The position numbers and the translations under genes are program-made. Below are positions 14,384 to 23,386 of a stretch of 64,000 bases of DNA, one piece after another. Source of the DNA: Rathayibacter sp. VKM Ac-2879 (GTDB lineage: Bacteria; Actinomycetota; Actinomycetes; Actinomycetales; Microbacteriaceae); the NCBI RefSeq assembly GCF_015351245.1, contig NZ_JADKSO010000004.1, forward strand, positions 1 to 64,000, written 5' to 3'. Numbering within the stretch: the first letter of the stretch is position 1; every line of letters begins with the position of its first letter. The notes beneath the pieces were generated by a model, which searched no databases, was not told the origin of the DNA, and was given only the letters and a program-made list of their open reading frames with translations.

Positions 14384-16873
14384 TCAGCGTCGCGGCTCCT
14401 CGCTGCGCACCTCTGACGCCGCCTTGTCGGCGCGCCAGCCGCGCCACACGGGCTGCCGCAACGTTCCGGAGGCGGTGCGCTCGCGGTAACGGACCTCGCC
14501 GACGAGCACCGGCCTGACCCAGTGCACTCCGCGGGACTCGAGCGGAGGGACCGACACCGCCGGCTCGTCGCTCGTGAGCCTGGCCAAGCGATCGACGAGC
14601 CCGCGACGCTCGCGATCGCTGAAGCCGGTGCCCACCCGACCGGAATAGACGAGCCGGCCATCATCGTCGGGGATCGCCGTGAGCAGGGAGCCGACCGAGC
14701 CCCGCAAGCCTCCCTCGCCGTCGCGCCAGCCGACGATGACGACCTCTTGCACGCGATGGTGGGTGAGCTTGACCCACTCGCTCGAGCGGACGCCTGGGCG
14801 GTAGCGCGCGTCGCGACGCTTGGCCACGACCCCCTCCAGGCCGAGCGCCAGGCTCGTCGCCATCGCCTCGTCGAGGTCGCCGTCGAAGGCCGCTGGCACG
14901 TGCACCTGCTCGTTCTCGGCGACGAGCCGTTCGAGTGCGGCGCGACGGGCGTCATAGCCCTGCGCAGTCGCGTCCGTGCCGTCGAGCGTCAGCAGGTCGA
15001 ACACCATGAGGTGCACCGGCGTCTCTCGCGCCGCCGCCTCGATCTCGCGCGGCGTCGTCAGCCCGCCGCGCGTCTGGAGCAGACCGAAGTCGGGACGGCC
15101 TCGCGCATCGAGTGCGACGATCTCGCCGTCGAGAACCGCGTCGACCGGAACCGCCTGCGCGAGCGGCGCGAGGAGGTCGGGAAAGGTCGCCGTCAGGTCG
15201 TTGCCGTTGCGACTCGTGAGGGTGATCGCTTCTCCGCGTCTCTGCACGAGCGCGCGGTAGCCGTCCCACTTCATCTCGATGGCGGAGTCGGGGTGGACAT
15301 CCGAGGGGCGGCCGGCGGTCGCGAGCATGGGCCGGACGTCGGCCGCGGGCACGCCGAGACGCGCGGAGGCGCCCGCTGTCCCGCGCGCGGCGGCTCCGCG
15401 CCCGGATCGCGCGCGCGAGGAGGAGTCCGGCGCCATGAGGTGCAGCAGCCAGTTCTGTGCATCGCCGCGCCCGCCCGTGGCTCCCGTGTGCAGCAGCGCG
15501 TATCGCCGAGGCCGGCCGCCGAGCCCGCCGTCGTTCCGCCCGGTCAACACGGCGATCACCTCGTCGCCCTCCCGCCACTTCTCAAGGGTGTAGCTGCCCT
15601 CGTCCCAGATGCGCGCCTCACCGCCTCCGTACTCGCCCGCGGGGATGGTGCCCTCGAAGGTCGCGTACTCGAGCGGGTGATCTTCGGTCTGCACGGCGAG
15701 CCGGTCGGGGTCGCCGTCGAGCGGCGGTCCCTTCGGCACGGCCCAGCTCACTAGCACGCCGTCGTGCTCGAGCCGGAAGTCGTAGTGCAGGCGCCGCGCG
15801 CGATGCTCCTGAATGACGAAGGTGTCGCCAGAGCCCGACCTCGCCGACTCCCCTGCGGGAACCGGCTCGGGCGTCTTCGCGGCGTCGCGCATGCTGCGGT
15901 AGGTGGCGAGCCGATCGGCGGAGGTGGCGGTCGCCGCGAAGCCGGCGAGGCGCTCGGGAGTCGGCTCGAGGCCTGCGCCACGAGCGGCCAGCAGGGGACG
16001 CAGCAGGTCTCCGGAGGCGCGGAGTCGTTCGATCACCTCCTCCGGCCCGAGGTGGCGGAGGCCGCTCGCCCCCAGCTCCTCCCACGTGCGCGGCGCTGCG
16101 ACCCGGGGCAGCAGGCGCCCGCGGAGCGAATACGGCGAGATGGTGGTCGCGGCGGCGCTGTTCTGGCTCCAGTCGACGAGGACCTTGCCCTCGCGGAGGG
16201 TCTTCTTCCTGTCCGAGACGACGAGCTCGCGATGATCGGCCTCGAGGGCTGTGGCGAGTTCGTGCGCGACGGCCGAGACCTGCTCGCTCGAGGCGGAGGC
16301 GTCGAGCGGGCAGTAGAGGTGGACACCCTTGCTCCCGCTGGTGACCGGCAGCGGTGCCAGTCCCATCCCCTCGAGCAGCTCGCGAGCGAAGAACGCGACT
16401 TCGGCGCACTCGGCCAGGCCCGCGCCGTCACCCGGATCGAGGTCGAGCACGAGACGGTCCGGCGGGCGGTGCGTTCCGCCGGAGTCGACCCGCCATTGCG
16501 GGACATGCAGTTCGAGCGCCGCCTGCTGCGCGAGCCAGGTGAGTCCTGCGACCTCGTCGATCAGGGGGTAGTCGACCGCGCGGGACGAGTGCTCGATGGT
16601 GATGCGGCTCAGCCAGTGCGGCGCGGAGGCGGGGAGGTTCTTCTCGAAGAAGACGTCGCCCGGGTGCTCGGCCGTCCCGACTCCGTCGACCCACCGCTTG
16701 CGTGTCACGGGCCGCCGGGCGAGGTGCGGCAGCATCGCGGAGGCGACGGCGGCGTAATAGGAGAGGACATCGGCCTTGGTGAACCCCGCTTCGGGATAGA
16801 CGACCCGCTCGAGGTTCGTGAGCCGGAGGCGACGCCCACCGACCACGACGAGCTGGGGCGACGAGGACGACAT
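14384..16873 (-). CDS. ligD: ATP-dependent DNA ligase LigD (Pol-PE-Lig) for non-homologous end joining
   Basis: 829 aa with all three modules. Polymerase/primase 1-290: metal ligands Asp144 and Asp146 in LVLDLDPGD, then SGSKGVHLY. Phosphoesterase 345-480: HYDFRLE with His363, WAVPKGPP, TIPAGEYGGG. Ligase 510-815: nucleotidyl-accepting Lys535 in EMKWDGYRA, LDGEIVALD, EGVVAKR, then an OB-fold ending VWRGWRADK. It repairs double-strand breaks together with Ku, adding nucleotides and sealing. The order Pol-PE-Lig is that of mycobacterial-type LigD with the polymerase first. No ku gene lies in the window; its nearest neighbours are small proteins of unknown function. Confidence 0.95.
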   Translation of the reverse strand: MSSSSPQLVVVGGRRLRLTNLERVVYPEAGFTKADVLSYYAAVASAMLPHLARRPVTRKRWVDGVGTAEHPGDVFFEKNLPASAPHWLSRITIEHSSRAVDYPLIDEVAGLTWLAQQAALELHVPQWRVDSGGTHRPPDRLVLDLDPGDGAGLAECAEVAFFARELLEGMGLAPLPVTSGSKGVHLYCPLDASASSEQVSAVAHELATALEADHRELVVSDRKKTLREGKVLVDWSQNSAAATTISPYSLRGRLLPRVAAPRTWEELGASGLRHLGPEEVIERLRASGDLLRPLLAARGAGLEPTPERLAGFAATATSADRLATYRSMRDAAKTPEPVPAGESARSGSGDTFVIQEHRARRLHYDFRLEHDGVLVSWAVPKGPPLDGDPDRLAVQTEDHPLEYATFEGTIPAGEYGGGEARIWDEGSYTLEKWREGDEVIAVLTGRNDGGLGGRPRRYALLHTGATGGRGDAQNWLLHLMAPDSSSRARSGRGAAARGTAGASARLGVPAADVRPMLATAGRPSDVHPDSAIEMKWDGYRALVQRRGEAITLTSRNGNDLTATFPDLLAPLAQAVPVDAVLDGEIVALDARGRPDFGLLQTRGGLTTPREIEAAARETPVHLMVFDLLTLDGTDATAQGYDARRAALERLVAENEQVHVPAAFDGDLDEAMATSLALGLEGVVAKRRDARYRPGVRSSEWVKLTHHRVQEVVIVGWRDGEGGLRGSVGSLLTAIPDDDGRLVYSGRVGTGFSDRERRGLVDRLARLTSDEPAVSVPPLESRGVHWVRPVLVGEVRYRERTASGTLRQPVWRGWRADKAASEVRSEEPRR

Positions 16874-17022
16874 GTCTCCAGAGTGGCCGACAGGGGCCCG
16901 CCGGGGGAGGGGCTCGCGTCGATCGGGGGGATGGCTCCGTCGAAACGAGGCAGAGAGAGGGCTCGCGGCCCACGCACGGCTGAGATCGATAGCCTGGCGC
17001 TCCCCGCCTCGAAGGAGCTCCC

Positions 17023-17508
17023 GTGTCCGTTCCGCTCACCGACATCCCGCTCACAACGATCGACGGCGCCTCGTCGACCCTCGCCGACTACCCGCCGGTG
17101 CAGCTGATCGTCAACGTCGCCTCCCGGTGCGGCCTCGCACCCCAGTACGAGAAGCTCGAGGCGCTCCAGAAGAGCTACGGCGATCGCGGGTTCACGGTGC
17201 TCGGGTTTCCGAGCAACCAGTTCTTGCAGGAGCTGAGCGACGAGGATCGCATCAAGGAGTACTGCTCGACGACCTGGGGCGTCACCTTCCCGATGTTCGA
17301 GAAGGTGCGGGTGAACGGCCGCTCCGCGCACCCTCTCTACGCCGCGCTCACGACAACGAAGGACGAGAACGGCAAGGCCGGGCGGGTGAAATGGAACTTC
17401 GAGAAGTTCCTGATCACCGCGGACGGCACGGTGCACCGCTTCCGCCCGACGGTCGAGCCCGACGATCCGCGGATCATCGCGGCGATCGAGTCCTCGCTCC
17501 CGAGCTGA
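17023..17508 (+). CDS. Glutathione peroxidase family peroxidase
   Basis: 161 aa from a GTG with AAGGAG 6 nt upstream. Peroxidatic Cys36 is in VASRCGLAP, with Gln66 in FPSNQF and Trp124-Asn125 in VKWNFEKFL completing the catalytic tetrad. Cys81 in EYCSTTWGVTFPMF is at the position of the resolving Cys, so it is probably a thioredoxin-dependent peroxidase that removes lipid or organic hydroperoxides rather than using glutathione. It is monocistronic, divergent from ligD. Confidence 0.93.
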   Translation: MSVPLTDIPLTTIDGASSTLADYPPVQLIVNVASRCGLAPQYEKLEALQKSYGDRGFTVLGFPSNQFLQELSDEDRIKEYCSTTWGVTFPMFEKVRVNGRSAHPLYAALTTTKDENGKAGRVKWNFEKFLITADGTVHRFRPTVEPDDPRIIAAIESSLPS

Positions 17509-17622
17509 GTCTCGGAGCGGCCGGCAGCGACGCTCCCAGCCGCCCTGTGCCGGAGCGCCGCCGCCCGAGGGGGCTCCTCCATGGACACCGAGAGCGAAGC
17601 CCGCGACGAGGGCCGAACGCGA

Positions 17623-17994
17623 TCAACGGGCGCGCAGGCCCACCGCCGCACGGGCCTCCGCGGGCTCGATCCCCTCGGGGCACACGATGTCCGAGACCTC
17701 GAACGGCGTGGCCCGCGAGAACGGGATCATCTCGATGCCCTCCACATGACGCAGCAGCACGAGTCCGCCCTCGCCCTCGCGGAGGCTCCGGCGCACCTGA
17801 CGCAAAAAGATGCCGGCCATCTCGAGTTCGACGACGAAAGACCTGCCGCTGACGTCGATCCGACAGCCGATCACGGGCTGCGACGCGACCGACACCGAGT
17901 CGGGCACACGCCGGGGCTCCGCCTGCTGATCCTTGCGGGGAGTCGCGACCGGGGTGAGCGTGGGAAGGCTCGTCGCTCGTGCGGTGTTCGTCAT
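17623..17994 (-). CDS. Small hypothetical protein, downstream of DUF7882 copy C
   Basis: 123 aa, ATG with GGAG 8 nt upstream. The first 35 residues are polar and disordered; residues 40-123 look beta-rich (VIGCRIDVSG, FVVELEMAGIFL, GGLVLLRHVEGIEMIPF). It lies 120 nt downstream of DUF7882 copy C on the same strand and could be the third partner-type gene, although here the genes do not overlap. A GTCAACC motif and TAGCGT lie in its upstream gap, so it may have its own promoter. No family recognised. Confidence 0.6.
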   Translation of the reverse strand: MTNTARATSLPTLTPVATPRKDQQAEPRRVPDSVSVASQPVIGCRIDVSGRSFVVELEMAGIFLRQVRRSLREGEGGLVLLRHVEGIEMIPFSRATPFEVSDIVCPEGIEPAEARAAVGLRAR

Positions 17995-18113
17995 CGTCGT
18001 CTCCGTCCGTCGACGTCCCGCCGAGGTTCTGCGGGACGCTGTCCCACGACGCTAGCCCGCGGCCCGCGAAAGGGGGCGGGGTTGACGGGCCGCCCTTCCG
18101 TGCGCATCAGGCC

Positions 18114-18431
18114 TCAGGAGCCCTGCTGCGGCTCCTGCGGTTCGGGCAGGACCGACAGTTCGCCGTGCATGCTCGCGACGCTGAGCATCTGCTCGATCCA
18201 CTGCCGGTTGAGCTTGGGCTGATGGGCCTCCGTGAAACGGAAGTGCAGCGGCACCGACGGGTGCAGCCAGACCGAGCTGCGGCCATGACCGCTCGAACTG
18301 TCCTCGAGCCACGAGAGCGAGAAGGCTTCGTTGCGACGCAACTTCGAGAGGACGGCGACCTTGAGGTGCGCGAGGACACGCTCCTCGAACTCGATCTCGA
18401 GGTTCTGCGGTCCGTAGATGAGCGTGGCCAC
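18114..18431 (-). CDS. DUF7882 family protein, copy C
   Basis: 105 aa from a GTG with GAAAGGG 5 nt upstream. It reads MATLIYGPQNLEIEF, EERVLAHLKVAVLSKLRR, EAFSLSWLEDSSSGHGRSS, VWLHPSVPLHF, LNRQWIEQM and ends in a Pro/Gln-rich tail, keeping every hallmark of copy B. Unlike copies A and B it is not overlapped by a partner gene. GGCTGTCAATG lies about 100 nt upstream. Function unknown. Confidence 0.87.
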   Translation of the reverse strand: MATLIYGPQNLEIEFEERVLAHLKVAVLSKLRRNEAFSLSWLEDSSSGHGRSSVWLHPSVPLHFRFTEAHQPKLNRQWIEQMLSVASMHGELSVLPEPQEPQQGS

Positions 18432-18577
18432 GGGGCCCTTTCGTTCGTCGGGCGGTCCCAGACGGACGGCTCCTCGGGGACGGTATCCGCTCGGGTCCCG
18501 CCCTGCGCAATCGGGTCGGAGACACGCCGACACCCCATTGACAGCCTGTCCGCCCGACCGTAGAGGCGCGTCTCGCC

Positions 18578-19381
18578 TCACCCCCGCCCTGGCTCATCCC
18601 ATCCGGTCTGCGGTGTCGCGCACGTGCCGCGGAACACGTACTGCGAAGGCAGCTTGCGCTGATGGGAGGACCAGTCGATAGCCGGGCGCCGCTGCTCGGG
18701 AGGCAGATAGCCGAGCCGATACACCGCCATCAGCTCCAGCTCCGCCGGGACCGCGAGCAGCGATTCGATCCGCGCCCACGCGCCGGGCACCTCCATCGGG
18801 AAGGACACGAACTGGATGCCCATCCCGACCTCGACCGTGGTCAGCCAGACGTTCTCCATCGCGGCGCCCATGCTGAACACCGAGTAGAAGGAGGAGAGCT
18901 CGCCCGGCCGGTATTCGGAGCGGTCGAGCATCACGCCGAGCAGCAGAGGGGAGCCCGCGACGAGCCTGCGGTTCTCCTCGCCGAGCGCCTGCGGCACCCG
19001 CAGCGAGTTCATCAGGAACTGCCCGCGCTTGGTGAACACCTGCTTCGTGAACGGCCGGAGGGGGGCGGGCAGCCTGTCGAAGAGCATCCCGTCGCGTCGG
19101 CGCTCCATCTCGTCGGCGCTGAAGCGGAAGTACGGCTTGTAGCGCTCGAAGAACGTGCCGTTGGACATCGCCGTCGTCATGCTCTCGCCGCTGATCGCCG
19201 CGATCCGCTCGATCGTCTCGCGCTCCTCCACCAGCACGAACCGCCAGGGCTGGCTGTTGAGCTGCGAGGGCGCTCGGCCCGCGACCTCCATGAGGAGGCG
19301 CTGGTGTTCCTCCGAGACCGGGTCGGGCAAGAACGCGCCGTTAGTGGTCTTCCGGCGGCGGACGACATCGAGGAACTCCAT
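18578..19381 (-). CDS. Nitroreductase family FMN protein
   Basis: 267 aa from ATG ([15 protein letters not shown]). The FMN-binding [10 protein letters not shown] and [16 protein letters not shown], plus the later [19 protein letters not shown], are typical of the nitroreductase fold. An insertion at about residues 90-140 is rich in aromatic residues. Such enzymes reduce quinones, nitro compounds or enones with NAD(P)H; the substrate is unknown. It is divergent from a 68-aa membrane protein and sits next to the type III PKS operon, but is not in it. Confidence 0.87.
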   Translation of the reverse strand: MEFLDVVRRRKTTNGAFLPDPVSEEHQRLLMEVAGRAPSQLNSQPWRFVLVEERETIERIAAISGESMTTAMSNGTFFERYKPYFRFSADEMERRRDGMLFDRLPAPLRPFTKQVFTKRGQFLMNSLRVPQALGEENRRLVAGSPLLLGVMLDRSEYRPGELSSFYSVFSMGAAMENVWLTTVEVGMGIQFVSFPMEVPGAWARIESLLAVPAELELMAVYRLGYLPPEQRRPAIDWSSHQRKLPSQYVFRGTCATPQTGWDEPGRG

Positions 19382-19457
19382 GCCTCGATCCTGCCTCGTC
19401 CGCGGACGGACGGTACCATCGCAGGGTCCTGTCCCAGCCGACGGAAGCGGTGGAACG

Positions 19458-19664
19458 ATGAAGACCCGGTCCATCCTGTACCTCCTGGGAGGCGTGTTCG
19501 TGCTCGGCGCGGGCATCAACACGGCGGTCGCGGCGCACGGCGTCTCGGTGCCGAGCCTCGTGACCATGGCCTGCGGAGCGCTCATCCTCGCGATTGCCGG
19601 AGGCCAGGCGCTGCGCTCGTGGCGCGCCGGCTCCTCAGACCGCGACCTCGACCCTCCCCGCTAG
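19458..19664 (+). CDS. Small two-helix membrane protein
   Basis: 68 aa with two hydrophobic segments ([21 protein letters not shown] and [18 protein letters not shown], each read as about 20 residues) and a basic/acidic cytoplasmic tail. GGTGG precedes the ATG. No family recognised. Confidence 0.6.
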   Translation: MKTRSILYLLGGVFVLGAGINTAVAAHGVSVPSLVTMACGALILAIAGGQALRSWRAGSSDRDLDPPR

Positions 19665-19700
19665 GAGCGCGCGGCGGACGGCCGCACGGTGGCCCACGCC

Positions 19701-20024
19701 TCAGCGCTGGGAGCGCAGCAGCGCCGCGACCACGAACGGAGCCGCGGCGAGCGCGATCGCCGGGTGACGCCTCCCGCGCGTGCCGGCGAAGGGGATGACC
19801 GCGAGGGGGACGGCGGCCGGAGCGAGCGCCCACGCGGCCCCCGGATCCGAGCGCCGCAGGGTGACGAAGGCCGCCGCGGTCAGCATCGACGTGCAGATGT
19901 AGAGCGCGTGATGGATCCAGTGCCAGCGGCCCGTGCGGACGACCCCCGCCGCCACCGCGACGCCGAGGGCGCAGTTCGCCGAGTAGCTCACGGCCGCCGC
20001 GCGCAGCCAGCCGCGGCCCATCAC
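19701..20024 (-). CDS. Small membrane protein, last gene of type III PKS operon
   Basis: 107 aa with three to four predicted membrane helices (SANCALGVAVAAGVV, WIHHALYICTSMLTAAAFV, WALAPAAVPLAVI, IALAAAPFVVAALL). The start ATGATGG overlaps the stop of the methyltransferase gene by 4 nt. Its coupling to PKS and methyltransferase suggests a role in handling a lipophilic product at the membrane, which is inference. It is too short to be the isoprenylcysteine methyltransferase found in some other type III PKS clusters. Confidence 0.7.
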   Translation of the reverse strand: MMGRGWLRAAAVSYSANCALGVAVAAGVVRTGRWHWIHHALYICTSMLTAAAFVTLRRSDPGAAWALAPAAVPLAVIPFAGTRGRRHPAIALAAAPFVVAALLRSQR

Positions 20025-20728
20025 AGCCCCCGCGTGAGCAGCAACCGCGAGGGCGCCGCCCGCTCGACCCGCCAGCCCCGGGGCGCGACGGCCCTCAGCT
20101 CCGGCGCCGTGAAACTGCGCCGCACCGACAGCGAACCGTCATAGTGCAGGAACGAGCCCGCCGCGATCGGGCGGGTCGCCAGGAGATAGGCGGTGTAGGC
20201 CAGTCGTGACCGCTCGATGTCGTTGTGCAGCGAGCGCGGAGAGAGCCGCTCACTGTCCGCGAGCAGGGCGGAGAGCGCCTCCGGGCCCAAATGGTGCAGC
20301 ACATGGTTGGACGTCACCAGGTCGAAGTGCTCGCCTTCGGCCACCAGCTCGGCGCTGCTCGCCCGGCGGAACTCGACGCCGGCCGTCGCGGGCTGCGACG
20401 TGGCGAAGACGGAGGCGCGCTCGTCGGGATCGACCGCGGTGATCGTGAGACGCAGTCCGTCCTCGTGCGCCCAGCCCGCGAGCGCACGGGCGACGTCGCC
20501 GCCTCCCGAGCCGACGTCGAGCAGACGGAACGGCTCGTCCACGCGCAGAAGAGGCCGCACCCGCGAGCGGTAGAGGCCGCGCCAGCCCGCCACGAGCCGG
20601 TTCACGAGGCCGAAGCGCGCGTACGTGGCGTCGAGGAGGGCGCGGTCGCAGTCGGGATCGTCCATCAGCTCCTGCTCGGACACCTCGCGGTGGCGGAGAT
20701 CCGGAGCGAGCGGGGCGCGAGGGATCAC
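20021..20728 (-). CDS. Class I SAM-dependent methyltransferase in type III PKS operon
   Basis: 235 aa. Motif I is LLDVGSGGGDVARALAG, motif II acidic AVDPDERA, and SNHVLHHLGPEALSALL follows. It has a C-terminal extension with RRSFTAPELRAVAP. The GTG start overlaps the PKS stop as GTGA and its own stop overlaps the next start, so it is the middle gene of a tight operon. It probably O- or C-methylates the alkylresorcinol or pyrone made by the PKS. Confidence 0.87.
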   Translation of the reverse strand: MIPRAPLAPDLRHREVSEQELMDDPDCDRALLDATYARFGLVNRLVAGWRGLYRSRVRPLLRVDEPFRLLDVGSGGGDVARALAGWAHEDGLRLTITAVDPDERASVFATSQPATAGVEFRRASSAELVAEGEHFDLVTSNHVLHHLGPEALSALLADSERLSPRSLHNDIERSRLAYTAYLLATRPIAAGSFLHYDGSLSVRRSFTAPELRAVAPRGWRVERAAPSRLLLTRGL

Positions 20729-21840
20729 GGCCCGCTCCGCTTGGTCAGCAGCGCCAGCTCGACGGTCAGCCCCGGGCCGAACGCCATCGCGCCGATCCGC
20801 TCGCCGTCGGCCGCCTCGCCGTGCAGAAGGCGCCGCAGGATGAAGAGGACCGTCGCGCTCGACATGTTGCCGTTCGTGCGCAGCACCTCGCGCGACGGCC
20901 GCAGCTGCTCCTCGTCGAGGCCGAGAGCGCCCTGCACCTTGTCGAGGATGCTCCGCCCGCCCGGGTGGATCGCCCAGCGTGCGACGTCGCCCACGCCGAG
21001 CGCCGCCCCCTCGAGGAGCGGGGCGACCGCGCCCTCGATGTTCGCCCCGATGATCGAGGGCACATAGCTGCTGAGTCGCATCGTGAAGCCGTGGTCGCCG
21101 ATCGTCCACGCCATCTCGGACTCGCTCTCGTCGGCGAGGGTTGTCGCGAGGGCATCGAGCACGAGGAGCGGGACGCCAGGAGGCGCCTCCCGCGCAGTCA
21201 CGACGGCCGCCGCGCCGCCGTCGGCGAAGACGGAGCTGGCCACGATCTGCTCGGGATCGTTCGAACTGGTCAGATGGATCGTGCAGAGCTCCACCGCGAC
21301 CACGAGCACGACAGCCTCCGGGTCGGCTTCGCAGAACTGCCGGGCGGCCCGCAACGCGGGGAACGCTCCGTAGCAGCCCATGAACCCGAGGTGGAAGCGC
21401 TGCGTCGACGGGGCGAGCCCGAGCCTCCGGACGAGCTGGTAGTCGGGGCCGGGGGCGTAGAAGCCGGTGCACGAGACGGTGACGACGTGCGTGACGTCAG
21501 CGGGTTCCACCGCGGCGGCGGCGAGGGCGCGGCGTGCGGCCCCGGTGAAGAGCTCGGGAGCGCGTTCGGCGTACAGGGCATTGCGGGTGGCCGTCCCAGG
21601 ATCGAGCACGAGGCCGCTCGCCGCGTCGTAGAAGACGCTCGCTCCTTCACGCTCGGCGCGGTCGAGCTCGTCGACGACGGTGAAGCGGGTGTCGATGCCG
21701 GAGGCGTCGAACGCGGCTCCGATCAAGCGCGAGCCCAGACGGTTGACGCGCGGTTGGGCGGCGAAGAGATCGCGTACGTCCGACTGCCGCAGGACAGTGC
21801 GGGGGACCGCGGTCTCGATGCTGCGCAGGTGGACGCTCAC
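20725..21840 (-). CDS. Type III polyketide synthase (chalcone/stilbene synthase superfamily)
   Basis: 371 aa with the intact catalytic triad Cys156 (FMGCYGAFPAL), His292 (WAIHPGGRSIL) and Asn325 (RTNGNMSSATVLF). Length and motifs fit bacterial enzymes that extend acyl-CoA starters with malonyl-CoA to pyrones or resorcinols. The GTG start lacks a good ribosome binding site; a 7-bp inverted repeat lies directly upstream. Methyltransferase and membrane-protein genes follow with 4-nt overlaps. The flavin oxidoreductase and prenyltransferase seen in many actinobacterial type III PKS loci are absent here. Confidence 0.93.
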   Translation of the reverse strand: MSVHLRSIETAVPRTVLRQSDVRDLFAAQPRVNRLGSRLIGAAFDASGIDTRFTVVDELDRAEREGASVFYDAASGLVLDPGTATRNALYAERAPELFTGAARRALAAAAVEPADVTHVVTVSCTGFYAPGPDYQLVRRLGLAPSTQRFHLGFMGCYGAFPALRAARQFCEADPEAVVLVVAVELCTIHLTSSNDPEQIVASSVFADGGAAAVVTAREAPPGVPLLVLDALATTLADESESEMAWTIGDHGFTMRLSSYVPSIIGANIEGAVAPLLEGAALGVGDVARWAIHPGGRSILDKVQGALGLDEEQLRPSREVLRTNGNMSSATVLFILRRLLHGEAADGERIGAMAFGPGLTVELALLTKRSGP

Positions 21841-21845
21841 CCGCC

Positions 21846-21864
21846 GGAACCTATCGCAGGTTCC
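21846..21864 (-). promoter_or_regulatory. Inverted repeat just upstream of PKS start
   Basis: GGAACCT-N5-AGGTTCC, perfect 7-bp arms, ends 6 nt before the GTG of the PKS gene. It could be a repressor operator over a leaderless promoter or a small RNA hairpin that occludes initiation. Confidence 0.4.
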
Positions 21865-21892
21865 TGCGGATGAGCGGAGCCGCACACGGAGG

Positions 21893-22732
21893 TCAGAGGA
21901 TCGGCTTCCCGCCGGTGACGGCGATCGTCGACCCGCTGATGTAGCTCGCCTCGTCCGAGGCGAGGAGGACGTAGGCCGGTGCGACCTCGGCCGGCTGCCC
22001 CGGGCGACCCAGCGGGACCTGCTCGCCGAACGACTCCACCGCCTCCGGTGGCATGGTCGAGGGGATGAGAGGCGTCCAGATCGGGCCTGGCGCGACCGCA
22101 TTGACGCGGATGCCCTTCTCGCCGAGCGCTTGCGCGAAGGAGGCGCTCATGCTGAGGATCGCCGACTTCGTCGCCGCGTACGGCAGCAGCTGGTACGACG
22201 GCTGATCGGACTGGACCGAGCTCGTCGCGATGATCGAGGCGCCGGCGCGCAGATGCGGCAGTGCGGTCTTGACCAGGTGGAAGTACGCGCTCACGTTCGT
22301 CGTGATCGTGCGGTCCCACTCCCGGTCGGGGATGTCGGTGACGTCGTCGCGGCTCATCTGGAACGCTGCGTTGCTGACGAGGACCTCGAGGTGTCCGAAG
22401 CGCTCGACGGTCTCGGCGACGAGCGCGCGACAGTGCTCCGGATCCTGCAGGTCGCCGGGAAGGAGCAGCGCCTCGCGACCCGCCTCCTCGACCCAGGTGG
22501 CCGTGTCCTCGGCGTCCTCATGCTCGTCCAGATAGGAGATCGCCACGTCGGCCCCCTCGCGCGCGAAAGCGATTGCCACGGCCTTTCCGATGCCGCTGTC
22601 GGATCCGGTCACCAAGGCGACCTTGCCGGCCAGACGGCCGGAACCTCGGTAGCTCGTCTCGCCGTGGTCGGCCTTCGGGGTCAGCCCGGCTTCGGTGCCG
22701 GGTGGAGTCTGCTGGGGGGAGTCGGGAGTCAT
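21893..22732 (-). CDS. SDR family oxidoreductase (YghA-type), second copy
   Basis: 279 aa. TGSDSGIG is at residues 42-49, SNAA replaces NNAG at 120-123, and Tyr185-x3-Lys189 is in YAATK. The shared YRGSGRLAG segment before the Rossmann fold and the GGxPxx C terminus make it a paralogue of the SDR at 5669. GTCAACC lies about 60 nt upstream. It is 53 nt upstream of the PKS gene on the same strand, yet there is no sign of functional linkage beyond that. Substrate unknown. Confidence 0.9.
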   Translation of the reverse strand: MTPDSPQQTPPGTEAGLTPKADHGETSYRGSGRLAGKVALVTGSDSGIGKAVAIAFAREGADVAISYLDEHEDAEDTATWVEEAGREALLLPGDLQDPEHCRALVAETVERFGHLEVLVSNAAFQMSRDDVTDIPDREWDRTITTNVSAYFHLVKTALPHLRAGASIIATSSVQSDQPSYQLLPYAATKSAILSMSASFAQALGEKGIRVNAVAPGPIWTPLIPSTMPPEAVESFGEQVPLGRPGQPAEVAPAYVLLASDEASYISGSTIAVTGGKPIL

Positions 22733-22826
22733 GGCTGTCCTCTCGTTCGGTCCGTCATCCCATGCAAATCCCAGACCAGCGGTCGATGCAGGGGGTTGAC
22801 GGACGGAGCACTCCGGCGAAGGGTCC

Positions 22827-22832
22827 TACGCT
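22827..22832 (+). promoter_or_regulatory. -10 hexamer TACGCT, leaderless Nudix gene
   Basis: TACGCT lies exactly 6 nt before the ATG at 22839 (TCCGGG between); transcription should begin at or beside the start codon. Confidence 0.5.
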
Positions 22833-22838
22833 TCCGGG

Positions 22839-23375
22839 ATGGGCATCGAGCGGAGTGACCGTCTGGCCGACGAGCTGCGGGGGCTGCCGGACTCGCCGCT
22901 CCGTGACGACTACCTCGCGTTCCTTCGCGAGTACGGCGCCCAGGCCCTCGATCGCGACCTCGGTCCCGAGCACCTCACGGCAAGCTGTTTCGTGTTCTCG
23001 CCCGATCTCTCGCGCGTGCTGCTCTGCTTCCACGGCAAAGGGCGCTTCTGGGTACAGCTCGGCGGGCACATCGAGCCGGCCGACGCGTCCGTAGCGGAGG
23101 CGGCAGTGCGGGAGGCGCGAGAGGAGAGCGGCATCGTCGCACTGCGGCTTCTCGCGGTGGCCGCCGTCGACATCGACCGGCACGCGCTCGGGACCGGCTT
23201 CGGACGCTGCCTGCGGCACTGGGACGTGGGGTACGCGGCAGTGGCTGATCCGTCGGAGCCGCTGGTCGTCAGTCAGGAGAGCGGCGATGTGGCGTGGTGG
23301 CCGGTCGATGCGCTGCCTGCGGACGTGCCCCCGGGCTTCGCCGAACGCGTCGCGGGTGTTCGGGCCGCGCTATGA
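22839..23375 (+). CDS. Nudix hydrolase
   Basis: 178 aa. The Nudix box runs from Gly75-Gly76 to Gly98 (GGHIEPADASVAEAAV then REAREESG at 91-98), with the metal-binding Glu residues 92, 95 and 96 present. The N-terminal 45 residues are helical and specific to an actinobacterial subgroup. It hydrolyses a nucleoside diphosphate linked to another moiety, perhaps a damaged nucleotide; substrate not predictable. Confidence 0.88.
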   Translation: MGIERSDRLADELRGLPDSPLRDDYLAFLREYGAQALDRDLGPEHLTASCFVFSPDLSRVLLCFHGKGRFWVQLGGHIEPADASVAEAAVREAREESGIVALRLLAVAAVDIDRHALGTGFGRCLRHWDVGYAAVADPSEPLVVSQESGDVAWWPVDALPADVPPGFAERVAGVRAAL

Positions 23376-23386
23376 GGCCGGGTTTT

